64,000 nucleotides of DNA from contig CM044857.1 in assembly GCA_024500155.1 (NCBI GenBank), positions 374,501-438,500 of the forward strand, written 5' to 3'. Made by a program: the position numbers and the translations under genes. Source of the DNA: Chenopodium formosanum. Lineage: Eukaryota > Streptophyta > Magnoliopsida > Caryophyllales > Amaranthaceae. This document shows positions 1-11,242 of this stretch, piece after piece. The notes beneath the pieces were generated by a model. That model saw only the letters and a list, made by a program, of their open reading frames with translations, was not told where the DNA came from and ran no database searches. Positions within the stretch are counted from its first letter, which is position 1. Each line of letters starts with the position of its first letter.

Positions 1-619
1 CACATTCCTAATTTAATAGGTAGACTCTATCCAATCTTGTGGCAACCAAAGCTCCCACTCAACTTCTGAAATAACCAGGAAACACCCTTTATAATCTCTA
101 GTTACGGGAAGACGTTTGAATGTACCACAGTTATATCATCCATTGAATGAAATCAATGTTCCACTCATGTCAAAGGAATCCACTAATATATCCGGAAGCT
201 CTATACTTGAACTTCAAAGTTGGTCTATAGTTCGATCATGCATCATTCATGCATATCCATGTGATTGACCGAGTATCACTACACTCCTATAGCCCATGAA
301 ACTGCGCTATCCAATCAATCTTAACATGCTAGTTCAGTATAAGAAATCATTTATGTCCACTTTAATGATTCCGAACTAGGAACTTAATAATATATGAATT
401 TCGTTCACCTGTGGGGTTTCATTCAAAAGGTCATTAACCTAGTGAGCCCATCAATTCATAATTATTTTGGACATTTTATTTAATCTTGAAACCACGATTA
501 AATAAGATTGAAACTTTGTTTCAATTGATAAACATAATTCTGCAAGCTAATGTATTTACTTTTGTAATATGCTTTCTCAAAACATCCACAACTAAAATTA
601 CATAACTTGCTTCAATCCA

Positions 620-1620
620 AAAATCTTAGTATGACTCTCATACCTTGGTCATGGAAGGGGTTTAGTAAGTAGAGTTCATGAGACATTCTCATAAACATGA
701 ATTTTGCAATTTCTAAATTTTATAATCATTTTATCTCCATACACTAAGAATTTTCCTTCGCCCTTTTGCAAAGAACTTAGGAATTTTTAATTTGTATTCC
801 AACGTTACATTGGATTTCGATTGAAATCTATCATCACTTGTTAAAAACACGTGAATCAAATAGACGAGTATGGTCCATGGCATGCATGATGCATCCTTTG
901 CGAATTGCATAAGCATCATCACTCAAAGTCTTAATTTCATCAATCCTTTCTCAAGGTATTGAATCATTAAGCAACGTGCCACGTCACATGGGATTGAAAC
1001 TTTTTTTCAATATAATGTTGAACCTAATAAGAATCTTATCAATATAAGCTTCTTAACCAAAACTCAAACATCCTTCGAGACCTATCTATATAGATCTTGA
1101 ATCCCAAATGTACTCATCATCCTCTTCAAGGTTTTTTCATACAAAATGCATTACCCACCACTTGACTCTTCAAGCAATGAATAATTGCTCTTTATACTAG
1201 ACCAAGAAGACTTCATAGCTCCCACTAAACATCTTGTACATACAAGACCTTTTCTTCATTTTACGAGAACATCAAACGATTTGATTAACTCACAAAATTA
1301 AGAACATTAACTCCCTGATGCTAACTTCAATCCATTATTGATATTATATGCATCCCTAGGATTATTGGATCTCTAAACTTTTGATTGTATCATATACAAA
1401 TCTTATTTCATGAACAATTTCAAGAAAGTGTTTTGAAATCCATCTACCAAATCTCATAAGGTAGAAATCACTAAAGTATCTTTAATAGATCTTTGCAACA
1501 TGACTAATGTAAAGGTTTCATTGTAATCATAGTCATACTATAAATTAATTGAATCCTTTAAGAAGTCTTTGCTTTAGTTAGAAAACATTTTTCTTTCTTG
1601 TCTGCTTTGCTTACAATGGG
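620..1620 (-). pseudogene. Copia reverse transcriptase remnant
   Basis: Minus-strand translation pieced across frames gives fragments in the order seen in copia RT: IDYDYNETF near 1540-1530, GLKLAS followed by a degenerate tryptophan-phenylalanine segment near 1325, GIQDLYR near 1100 (copia: LGI-I-RDR), and a degenerate S-G(S/C)IM-AM-TR segment near 890, where copia has IGSIMYAM-CTRPD. A final block near 800-730 ends FLVYG after a tryptophan, where copia has a K-LRRTKD-FLVYG block. Stops and frameshifts interrupt every block. The YVDD active-site motif is not legible. The family call rests on the order and spacing of several blocks; clade within copia cannot be stated. Confidence 0.65.
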
Positions 1621-4600
1621 TTTCACCCAATTTAGGCAAATTATTCAAGTGTCATACACTTGCTTACAGATTTAGAATCTATTTCAGATTTCCTGGTTTT
1701 AAACCACTTGGAGTTATAACTTGTCAAATCATCTTTATTACTTGCATAATCATAATGTTCCAAAATAAATATTTTAGAACTCTTAGTCAATATGAAATCA
1801 TATTTCTTTGGCTAAGTTTTACATATGCTAGTCATCATTGTGGGTTTTTATGCAACAATTGAAACTCATACAACAACTTTGTTTAGTTTTCAATGAGAAA
1901 TGACAATAGAGGATGTGCACTTGGAATGTACTACCTTCGACACATGGTTATTAATCCCATTATACTTAATGAGACCACGCGTTGTCATTTGTATCATGAG
2001 GTGAATCATGCTCATATTGTTGCTGTTATTCGATTGCTTCTCGAATTTCTTCAAGAATTTCAAAGTCACTTTTCTTGAACTCTTTCAAGGCTCTCGAACT
2101 TTTCAAGATTCTTATACTCCCACTTGCCTTTTGAGGAGGCATATTTAGCATAGGGTGAACCAACCATGGTTTGAACCACGTTTGTTTGTTGCTTTTCTCA
2201 AACTCTTTTGAGATTTATACTACTCCCACTTGACCTTTTGGAACAATTTCCATAAGGGCACCTACTTGAGCAACAAACATTTTGTGCTAAGTATGGTTGT
2301 GTAGTAGTACCCCGTGCTCTATATAAGAATCGAATGTGCATTAAACGTTTCAATACAACTTTTATTCCTTGCTTGTAGAAAGACTTAATAAGAACTCTTC
2401 TTATTCATATCACATATGTAGCCTTTGCTACATTTGATTTGACCTATGTAATCTTTGTTTAGTTTTGTAGCTTATCTTAAAATTATATCCCTTGAACAAT
2501 GGTTGGAAGATAGGGTATTTTCATCCGTTATCAAAATATATCTCATATAGATTGATAGCTCCCTTCATAAACACTTCACAAGGTTTTCTTTCGGATTTTG
2601 TTGTAAAACGATTTCACAACTCTTGGATGTTTATCAATGTGTTGGCTTAAATTCTCATTATTACGATCATATCACAATATTTCGAATATGTTGCCAATTA
2701 CATGTCTTGACTTAAATTTTCACAATTACAATCATATTGTAATGTAATCATTTTCTTGTCAAGTTGATACTGAACTTTATACTGAACATTTTGAACTTTT
2801 CAAAATCTTCACTCTTGTGCTTCAACTAAGCACAAGGGATCATATCACAAATGAAGTTTCACTGTCCGTCTCTAGCCTTGAACCTTTGGTTTTCTTACAT
2901 CGATATGTATTCGACCTCGAGTTCACATCATCATTTCTCTAAATGGTGACTTAGTCAAAATTTCAAATTAGAATGATAATTACATATATCAATAGATTCA
3001 TAATCTAATGATATTGAAAGTCCATCCTTTTGGATCTTCCGCATGCAATTTTCATTTTCATTCGAATTAATTGATATTTTAGAGACAATTTATATATATA
3101 GAAATGGTTTAATTATTTCTATCATATAGAATTTTAAACCTATTTAGCAATTCAAAACACATTATGACTCAATGAAGCATAGAATAACATTTATTCCACG
3201 TTTTGAATCTTCGATGCTTAGTCATTACTAACATTGAATGGTGTTTTGATAATGGCAAGAATGAATAACATTTATTTAATTCTAGCCAATTATTAGTGGT
3301 GAAATACTGGTTCTACTTGTAAAGTTGCAACTTTTGCTTCCAAACTTATAGATTCTACTTGTGAAGTAGCAACATTTGCTTCTAAACTTGTAGATTTATT
3401 TCTCCTTTAGCAATAACTTCTTCCTTTAGTTCAATCACATTGTGCAATGAATGATCTAAACAAGACATCATATGTCCAAGAAGTAGCAATATGCCAAATC
3501 AATTTCTATAATATAATTCTTAAATTGGAACATTTCCATTCTTTTACCTTCCAACTATATGAGGTAGTATCTAATCAATTGGAATTGATCCATTTAATTT
3601 GAAACATTTGTTGTTCATAACAACTTTTAGTATGTAAGTAGTTCTAGGTTTGAGAAGTAGCAACTTGTTTGCATTTCTTGGCCTAAAACATCTTAATGCA
3701 ATCCTCATATATTCCTAAACCTTTCCATTTGAGCCACTTAGAACATTTCTCTTAGGTTCAAAATGATACTTTGCTCAACTATTTTAAGCACTTTTCATGA
3801 TTTTGCTAAGTCTATTCTATCATTATTTATATTTGAGTTTAATCAAGTATTAAACTCTATATAAAATAGATGAAGAATACTATCATTTGATCAACTTTTG
3901 ATCATAGAGATTTCCAATCACTTTCTCATATTCAATCATATATATTGAAGATAAGAGATTTTATTGGATTTCTATACTTGTCTTTTGGAGGATTTGTACC
4001 TCCCATCTCATTATATCCCTTGAAACATTTTTCAAAATGAAGATGTGTTGGTATTTTACTCAAACATTTTGAATAAAACTAACCTTAGACATGTGACATG
4101 AATTTCTAAAACTTGCCTTTTAGAACAATCTTAGCAAAATTGGAATATAGGTTTATGGATTATCTTTTAAACTTTTTGAGAACGTTTCTCAACTTTATTT
4201 TCAATCGAGGAAATTATATATAATAAAATTAGAACGACATGTTACTTATAAGTAAACGCAAAATTCAATTATGTTTATTAAAATTTAAAGTACTATAAGC
4301 GAATTAAATTGGTAACTTTAAAGCACTCTATTCAATTTAATTGATCCCATCTTGAATTAAGTGATTCCCAAGATCCTTTATTCGTGCAATAATTTACCGG
4401 ACTGAGGCCCTGCCATCAACCATTACATTTTCAAGGTGAGTAAACTCTTTACTGATTACAACTCTTGTAACTCTTGGTTGAATAATTAACCATCACATGT
4501 TTAATTATTACCCTTAGCTTCAAGGTTCTAAACTGATCTTTAGGTAACCTTGTTGAATATAACCAATTAAAAGTGTAGAACGTGATCTACCCCCACTTCC

Positions 4601-5755
4601 CCAAGATATATTATGATGCTCTGCTGAGGCCGACCCATCACAAACGATCAAGGTTTTCGTCGGGTTTTTAATTGGAAAAGCTGCATCAATATTACTGGGA
4701 TCTAGATTTATTATGTTGTGATTAAATAGTGAACTCTAGCGCATCATCACAAACACATCAATAAAATCTAACATGCATAAAATACTGAATGCATAAATAA
4801 GACATAGCATGGCCCCTAATCCTAAGAAAACTAATAAAGTAAATGCTCCCACTTGAATCATCATGGATCGCATCCATCTTTCTCCTTTGGGCCTTCACTT
4901 CATGGGCTTCTTGGATTAACTGCAACCTGTAATTCTACTCTATTCTATCTACTACTTAAAAAAAATGAAGTAAATTACAAAAATACTCAACGGTACGCAG
5001 ACCGTATTTAGATTGCAAAAATACATCACGATGCGCAGATCGTATTTTAGAATCTATGGGCCATACTAGTATATATATATATAGCAATAAACAATATCAT
5101 ATATTATAAAGTGCCATATAATAAATCACTCATCATGCTTTCCTAAACTATAACATCTGATGATCATAATGAAGGAAACATGGCTATAAATATCTCATAT
5201 TTTAATTAATTACTGTAATTAGATAATATCATATATTAATCATAACCAATTATAAAATATCATATATTTTAATTTAGGTATGAGATAGAATCAAATCTTA
5301 TTTTAATCTCAAAAGATAAATCATATTTATCCTCAAAGATTATCCTAACAAAGTTGGGAAATTCTATCCTAATTACTAGCCAATCACAATATTTTAAATC
5401 AATTATATCCAAAAATAATTATGGGATAATCACATTATTTAAATCAATTATTATCCTTTTGGAATATGCTCAGAATATCCTAACAAATCTTATCCATAAT
5501 TAACCACTTTAATTTTGGATAATTACCAATTTAACAACTTAAATATGGATAATATCAAATATAACAACTTTTGAATATTTGATTTTATCCTAAAATAAAA
5601 GATTTTATCTAAATAAAACCAATTTTATCTTTTAAAATAAAAGATCATATTTTCAAAATATTTTAACTTATCCAAAATAAAACTGATTTTATCCCAAAAT
5701 AATTCATAATTATCTTGAAATAAATTTTTAAAACTGATTTTTTTTTTTTTTTGAA
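1621..5755. other. AT-rich decayed retrotransposon interior, no gene seen
   Basis: This is copia-derived DNA by position, between the RT remnant and the leader. Short cytosine-rich runs such as ctcccactt recur (about 2100, 2220, 4850), which is unusual for random AT-rich DNA. I see no convincing ORF on either strand. The longest open frame (1893-2078, +) has no family features. Confidence 0.5.
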
Positions 5756-6122
5756 AACCGTGAGTCACCAACGCCGGCCACCGTGGTTGGCTAGCCGAAG
5801 CTAGCCACGGTGGCTGGCTGCTATGACAGCAGCCACTGCCGCAAGGGCAGCAGCGTGGCAGCTGCCTCTGCCGGGCCTGCAGGCCACCGTGCGTGGCCAG
5901 CCAAAGCTAGCCACGGTGGCTGGCTGCGGTTAGCAGCCACTGCCACGCAAAAGAGGCAGCAGCAGCAGCCCTAGCGTGGCTGTGACAGCAGCCGTGCAAC
6001 TCTTGCACGTTGCTGTCCAGCCACCTTTCGGACCACTTGCCCTCCCTTCCTCCCTCTGGACTGTCCACCTGGTCGGCAGCCGCCGTGGCTGCGCCACCCA
6101 GCCGCGGTTGCCGGCCACAAAT
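5756..6122. repeat. GC-rich island with duplicated imperfect palindrome in the copia leader
   Basis: A block of about 365 bp that is strongly GC-rich sits in DNA that is mostly A and T, bounded by T-runs at both ends (about 5740-5752 and 6121-6130). It contains an imperfect inverted repeat (left arm 5778-5795, loop cgaa, right arm 5800-5813), and the right-arm segment recurs about 105 bp later at 5903-5930. GCAGC and GGC trinucleotides recur. The minus-strand ORF 5930-6118 is low-complexity and probably not a gene. The block lies between the primer-binding site and any coding part of the copia element, so it could be a structured leader or a captured piece of foreign DNA. Confidence 0.6.
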
Positions 6123-6640
6123 TTTTTTTTTGGTGTTTTAATTTCATTAAAATAACACTTATCTTAATTAAATTAAATCAGTCCATAAAATTAAAATTAA
6201 ATCACATTCAACTTTAAAATTAGGGTTTATCATAAAATTAATTCCAATTTAATTCTAACGTTTAAAATTAAATCTTTGATCATACATAAAACATTTTTAT
6301 GCATAAATCAATCCAATTAAAAATATGAAACATAATACAAAACGAATTAAATCAAAATCAAGCATAAAAATCATATTTTAAGGCTAGAAATTCGAAATTA
6401 TTCGAAAATAGGGTTAGGGGGTTCCGAAATTTCGAACACTTTAGGGCTAAATTTCGGTCCTCTTCATGGCTATTTGAGCATAATTAAATCGCATTTAATC
6501 GATTCCAAAAGTTTAATCACATTAAATATAATAATCGAACCATAATTAAATTAATTTCTCCCTCTTAATTGAATTAAAATTGTGGATTATCAAAGAATTA
6601 TTGGCAATATGCGTAAATGCAATAGGCTAACTGATACCAC

Positions 6641-7434
6641 TGTAGGGTTTTATAGGTACTACGCAGCGGAAATAACATGAATCATATTCATACAGTACCT
6701 AATCCAAGGATCTAATGCATAACACATAAAGCACAAATAATCGTACCTTTGAAGCGTGATTCCACGTGCGATCGAGCAAGAACAAAGGGAGATAAAGAAC
6801 CTCAAACGTGATTCCTCTACTTGGTCCACGGGCACAGATTAAGACCTCCACTAATGCTAGTTAGTCGCGAAAGAACACTTCTATCGACCTTCTACGGAGA
6901 TGAACGAACGATCAACTAGCCAAGAACCACCGCGCAACACCACGTGGGCCACTAGGGGTGGCCGGCCGTGGGTGAGAGGGGAGGAGAGAGGCGTGCGTGT
7001 GAGAGAGGGAGGATGAGGGCCTTTGGATGGTGGTTGCTTGATTCACAATTCACTGTATTGTCAATTGTGACTTGTATGTGCAACCCTAGGCAAGGCTATT
7101 ATTTATAGATCGCATCTCTAAATAATAGTCCAAGTCCAAATCCAAGCCCACTTCCTAATCCCACTCAAACTATACTTAGCTCACTTATGCTTATGACTAA
7201 TTGATTGCTCATGAGGCCCATTAATGGGCCTCTAACTTGCTTAACCCAATACCCTTGTGTGTGACCAATATAGGATCCATTCTAAAGGGCTTTGGGCCAT
7301 TTGACTAGCCCAAAGATCATCTCTCATAGTCTAGCAACAGAGGATGACGCCCCAATAGAATGAACTTATTATCTCCATAATAGTGATCCTTGATATATCT
7401 AGTAATTGCACTTATCGAAGACACAATTCCTTCA
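6641..7434 (-). repeat. 5' LTR of the copia element
   Basis: The segment starts TGTAGGGTTT and ends TTCA, matching the TG...CA rule for LTRs. It is followed on the minus strand, after one base, by a TGGTATCAG primer-binding site. A minus-strand TATA-like box (atttata at 7101-7107 on +) lies in the middle, as expected for an LTR promoter. The outer boundary at 7434 is set by the point where the gypsy integrase frame resumes. Length is about 794 bp. The partner LTR is outside the window, so age cannot be estimated. Confidence 0.7.
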
Positions 7435-7436
7435 GG

Positions 7437-8633
7437 CCTCACATGCGGGATTATGTGGAGGCCTATGTACGGACTTGTCTTGTGTGTCAGCAAGACAAAG
7501 TCGAGCAACGAGTGCCGGCCGGGTTACTCGAACCCCTACCGATCCCATAGCATCCTTAGGAAAGCGTGTCTATAGACTTCATCTCAGCTCTGCCGAGGTC
7601 TGAAGGGTGCGGTTCGATTATGGTGGTAGTGGACCGCTTCTCAAAATATGGAACATTCATACCGGCACCGAAAGATTGCACTGCTGAGCAAGATGCCAAA
7701 CTCTTTTTCAAGCATGTCGTGAAATATTGGGGCTTGCCAAAAAGCATAATCAGTGATCGAGATCCAAGATTCACGGCAAAGTTTTGGACGGAGCTATTCA
7801 AACTCCTTGGGTCTGGGCTACACTTTTCTACAAGCTTTCACCCATAAATCGATGGGCAGATGAAGAGGGTGAATGCCTTGCTAGAGCTATATCCGAAGCA
7901 CTATGTTAATGCCAACCAACGAGATTGGGCTAAGTTGATGGATATTGCCCAATTCTCCTTCAACTTGCAGCGTTCCGAGGCGACCGGCAAGAGTCCGTTC
8001 GAGATAGTCATAGGCCAACAACCCTTGACTCCTCAAGGAGTTGCCTCAAGCTACAAGGGAAGTAGCCCAGATGCATATAAGCTTGCAAAAGGGTGGCATG
8101 AGCAGTTGGATATCTTAAGAGCCTACTTGGACAAGGCAGCAAAGAAAATGAAGAAGTGGGCCGACAAGCGCCGAAAGCCCTTAGAGTTCCAAGTTGGCGA
8201 CTTGGTAATGGTGAAGTTGCTACCCCAGCAATTCAAGGTCGTCTGCAAGGTGCACAAAGGCCTTGTGCGGAAGTACGAGGGACCGTTCCCGGTTGTAAGG
8301 AAAGTCGGGAAGGTAAGCTACAAGCTTGAGTTACCGCCCAAGCTAAAGATACACCCTGTATTTCATGTGAGCTTGTTGAAGACCTACCAAGGTGACGAAG
8401 AGGATCCATCAAAGGGCGAATCACAACGCGCGCCCACAGCGGTCGTGACTTCTTTCGATCGGGACATCGAGGTGATCGAGGCAAAGAGGGTCATTAGAAG
8501 ACGGGGCGTACCAAGCTACAATGAGTATTTTTTCCGTTGAAAGGGTCTTCCGAATAGCGAGGTATCGTGGGAAAAAGAGGAAGATCTATGGCAGTTCAAG
8601 AGCAAGATCGCGGAGTTCGAGGGACGGCCTTGA
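7437..8633 (+). pseudogene. Gypsy integrase with C-terminal chromodomain, nonsense-mutated
   Basis: One continuous reading frame holds, in order, the end of the integrase zinc-binding domain (RDYVEAYVRTCLVCQQDK), the catalytic core with its first Asp in SIDFISALP and its second in IISDRDPRF, the core's C-terminal part (NLQRSEATGKSPFEIV), the GPF/Y module (YEGPFPVV ... IHPVFHVSLLK), and a chromodomain at about 8466-8620 (AKRVIRRR ... W-KEEDLWQFKSKIAEF). Four in-frame stops (7548, 7557, 7845, 8538) interrupt it. The stops at 7557 and 8538 sit where Trp is expected (PWES and R-W-KGL); that at 7845 replaces the Gln of a FHPQ motif. The integrase cannot be made intact from this copy. No frameshift is needed to follow the whole frame, so decay is mainly by point mutation. 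Confidence 0.85.
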
Positions 8634-8663
8634 CGGGGTCGTCAAGAATTGGGTGGGGGAGCA

Positions 8664-9439
8664 TGTCACGACTCATGTCCCACACCCACCAAGGCAGCAA
8701 CAAGCGTCAATTGGGCACTAGGCAGCAATTCGGGCTAAGGGAGATGCCCATGGGTGCTAGGAAGCACCTTCCCCCTAAAGAGCTTTATTTTGATTTGGCG
8801 CTGTTTTTCTAGTGAACACTCAATTGACAATAACACAAAAATGGGTCATTTAGGCGACCAAATGAAACCCAAATGAGCCCAAACTTTAGGGTCCATCGTT
8901 TTAGGGCCCAATGAACACAATAGTGCAGTCGGATTTTCGAGGAGAAGTCCGGAACCTCCCAGAACGTGCTAGGAGACTCGGGATGCGTCCGGAAGCTTCT
9001 AGGACTTTCTAGGAAGCTCTTATACATTCTTATAGGCCTAGAGTAGTATAGAAAACTCCGGAATGATGTACATATGAGTAAGAACTCAGAGTTGTATAGA
9101 AGGCTCTAGAAAAGTAAGCATCTAGGACCCTCCATTTGAGGAGGTTAGAATGTTCTAGAGTGGAAGTCTCTAGGAACTTGGGAAGCCTATAAATAGGGAC
9201 CTTCCCCTCATTTTGTAAATAATTTTAGACACTTGTAAACTTCTCTCAAGCAATACAAAGCATTTCTCTCTTGTTCACTTACGTACTTGCTCACTTAGCC
9301 ATTTTCCCAGCATTCTCACTTAACCTGTAGCATCGTACTTAGCATAGCTAAGGTACTTTGGGGATCCTTGACTAGAGTTGCAGGGGTAATTCTAGTAGGA
9401 GGCGTGCAAGGGATTTAGGGAAAGAGTCAGCACGTGACA
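8664..9439 (+). repeat. 3' LTR of the chromovirus
   Basis: The LTR is bounded by a perfect 7-bp terminal inverted repeat, TGTCACG at 8664-8670 and CGTGACA at 9433-9439, giving 776 bp. A TATA box (ctataaatag, about 9187-9196) sits two thirds along, and short C/T-rich sequence follows it as in an LTR transcription start region. A purine tract lies just upstream. The 5-bp target duplication cannot be checked because the other end is off-window; the expected right copy would be accag at 9440-9444. Confidence 0.85.
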
Positions 9440-10814
9440 ACCAGCTGTCTTTTTAATAGTAGAAGTCCTTGGAGAAATTCTTTTTTTTCAGACCTTTTTT
9501 TGCGGATCCTTCAGCAGGCTCAGCAGTTGCCTCCTTCTGGCCTCCCTTAGCAGATTCATCTAACAGAACATCTATTGTGTTTTTAAATTTTTTGTTAGTA
9601 AAGTTAAAAATGTTCTATTTAACATTAAATACAAAAGTATTATCTTTACCTTGGCTTCTTGTAACTCTTCCACTTGGCACTACAGGGGTTTTATTTTTGT
9701 TTTTTCTTGCAACTGTTTTGTATCTTGATTTCATTTGGCTTGATTGTTCACTCTTTTGAGATGATGGAGCTGGCTCCTCACTTACATGTGCTGTAACCAT
9801 ATCTTCAGATATCAGATTAGTCTCATCCTCAATTCGATAATAATCATATGCCATTTCTGCTGCTTATTAAATGATCAAATATAAAATAGTAAATGAACAT
9901 TTATGTAAATAGAATGACAAATGTTTATTATATACAATATAAATGAACATTTTATATAATGAATATTACCATTCTCATTTCCAGTAGTATCTTTCATCTC
10001 TGTAGGCTTTGGCATATCTTCCTTTTGTCCTTCTATGCAAATTTTATCAGTTAAATTAATTAATCTTCTTGAACATTAAATATTATGCAGATCCAAAATG
10101 AACATTGTATGTAATAAATATGTACATTTTACATTTTTTACCTTCCACAATTTTACCGAAAGAGAATGCAAAATGTTCTTCTCTGAAGTGTTCTTCTGGA
10201 AACTCACACTACAATTGCAATAAATTGAACAAAAATTAGGTTTCATACTTAAAATCGCACTACAATCGCAAAAAAATGAACAAAATTAACAAATTACTTA
10301 CTCTTTAGTTAAATCTTGTTCCGATTTTGCAGTTTCATCTTCAATGTTCTTCTCTGAAATGTGTTTCTACGAAATTACACTACAATTGCAAGAAATTGTA
10401 CAAAAAATTAGGTTTCAACATAAAATCGTACTACAATTGCAAAAAAATGAACAAAATTAACAAAATTACTTACTCTTTTGCTAAATCTTGTTCCGATTAT
10501 GTAGTTTCACCTTGAATGTCAGACATTTGTACTAATTTTCGAGTAATTTTGTGCAATTTTTTCCTGGAATTGCTTCGATTTTTTGAATTTTATGAGAAAG
10601 AAAATGGAAGAATGTTGTAGAAGAAGGTTTTTGAGAGAGAAAATGCTGGGTTTTTTTTTATTGTATATATAGGTGTGGTAGGGCGGTTTTTAACTAGTTA
10701 CTGTGCAGTTAGTGTGTTACCGCGGTTAATGTGCGGTTAGTGGAGTATTATACGCTGCGTTTAAGGGGGGATGTAGGTAGTGGAAGCTACACTAGGGGGT
10801 AGGTGTTACCATTT
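9440..10814 (-). mobile_element. Fragment of a DNA transposon with broken minus-strand exons
   Basis: The right end reads, on the minus strand, GGTAACACCTACCCCCTAG, similar to the ends of the larger element at 40210-43477 (TTACCTACACCCC). Minus-strand exon-like pieces encode an acidic, Ser/Lys-rich protein (9615-9854: 79 residues including SGRVTRSQGKDN) and shorter pieces near 10150-10520 that begin MSDIQGE. The stretch contains several copies of aaatgaacat, the same 10-mer that is abundant in the 40210-43477 element. The left part is missing, since the chromovirus LTR abuts it at 9439/9440. The right end cuts into the 5' LTR of the Tat element. No transposase domain is visible. Family assignment is open (CACTA-like or MULE-like). 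Confidence 0.5.
10140..10512 (-). repeat. Tandem duplication of about 172 bp spanning an exon and intron
   Basis: Two consecutive copies share atgttcttctctgaa, ttgcaa-aaattga/gtacaaaaa, ttaggtttca and tacttactctt, offset by about 171-172 bp. Each has a short exon-like stretch (minus strand S-E-Q-D-L-(T/A)-K-E) and an intron-like A/T stretch, so the duplication would add a repeated exon to the transposon gene. Confidence 0.7.
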
Positions 10815-11170
10815 AAGGTTCAACCCTCCAATCCATGCTAAGTCAGTCAAAGGCCCAGTCAACGTGGCAAGCCACTTGATTCAAGGCCCACATTCTCCCT
10901 TATGTCAAGGTATAAATACATTCGATCTTCTCTCTCTACATTCATTCACTTAGAGCCTCAAGCAATTAATACTCTTGCATAGCTTTGTCTCTCTAAACAC
11001 TGTATTGACTTCGGCATCAGAGGGGCACTCCTTGGCACAACCCCCGAGGCCATTTTTACGTGTGTTTGATGTGTAGGAAATCCTCGGCCCAGCCATCACT
11101 TGGACCGAGTTTAGTCTTCAGCCCACCAGGATGGACCTATCCGAAGGTTCCATTGTTTTCACCCGAAATA
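10815..11170 (+). repeat. 5' LTR of the Tat element, first about 65 bp lost
   Basis: It aligns with 15425-15775 of the 3' LTR through the same landmarks (aaggttcaaccctcc, ggtataaatacattcgatc, cttcggcatc, tcggcccagccatcac). The 65 bp before aaggtt that are present in the 3' LTR are replaced by the transposon end at 10811-10814. Differences include a CT-repeat length change and about twenty substitutions. The TATA box (ggtataaata, near 10909) is kept. Confidence 0.88.
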
Positions 11171-11171
11171 A

Positions 11172-11190
11172 TTTGGCGCCGCTTGTGGGG
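11172..11190 (+). other. Primer-binding site of the Tat element
   Basis: TTTGGCGCCGCTTGTGGGG begins one base after the LTR end (..cgaaata, 11170). The TTTGGCGCC start and the position directly inside the 5' LTR are typical of gypsy elements of the Tat/Athila branch, though I cannot assign the tRNA by eye. Confidence 0.65.
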
Positions 11191-11242
11191 AAGACTTCTA
11201 AAAAATAAGCCAATCTCAATCGTTCTACGCAATCTTAGTAGC

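Larger units (their letters stand above)
1..7434 (-). mobile_element. Degenerate Ty1/copia LTR retrotransposon, left end outside window
   Basis: Read on the minus strand, this AT-rich stretch starts with an LTR (6641-7434). A primer-binding site follows one base inside it (ctgatacca at 6631-6639, complement TGGTATCAG, the initiator-Met tRNA type common in copia elements). A badly decayed polyprotein lies further on, with recognisable reverse transcriptase at about 620-1620. The order LTR, PBS, pol on the minus strand is as expected. No open frame above about 65 codons survives, so the copy is long dead. Positions 1620-6600 should hold leader, gag, protease and integrase, but I cannot place those domains by eye. 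The element cuts a gypsy integrase reading frame at 7434/7435, so it inserted into that gypsy copy. Its 3' LTR and target duplication lie outside the window. Confidence 0.75.
7435..9439 (+). mobile_element. 3' part of a Ty3/gypsy chromovirus, split by the copia insertion
   Basis: Only the end of pol (integrase with C-terminal chromodomain) and the 3' LTR (8664-9439) are present. The left part was separated by the copia element that occupies 1-7434 and should lie beyond the left edge. A purine-rich tract (gggtggggga, 8651-8660) precedes the LTR as the plus-strand priming site. A chromodomain after integrase marks the chromovirus branch of Ty3/gypsy; I cannot name the clade with confidence. Confidence 0.85.

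Noticed and set aside
5930..6118. Minus-strand ORF in the GC-rich island
   Set aside because: Low-complexity Arg/Gly/Leu-rich frame caused by GC content and palindromes; no domain.
7556..7801. Minus-strand ORF over the gypsy integrase
   Set aside because: Shadow of the clear plus-strand integrase frame.
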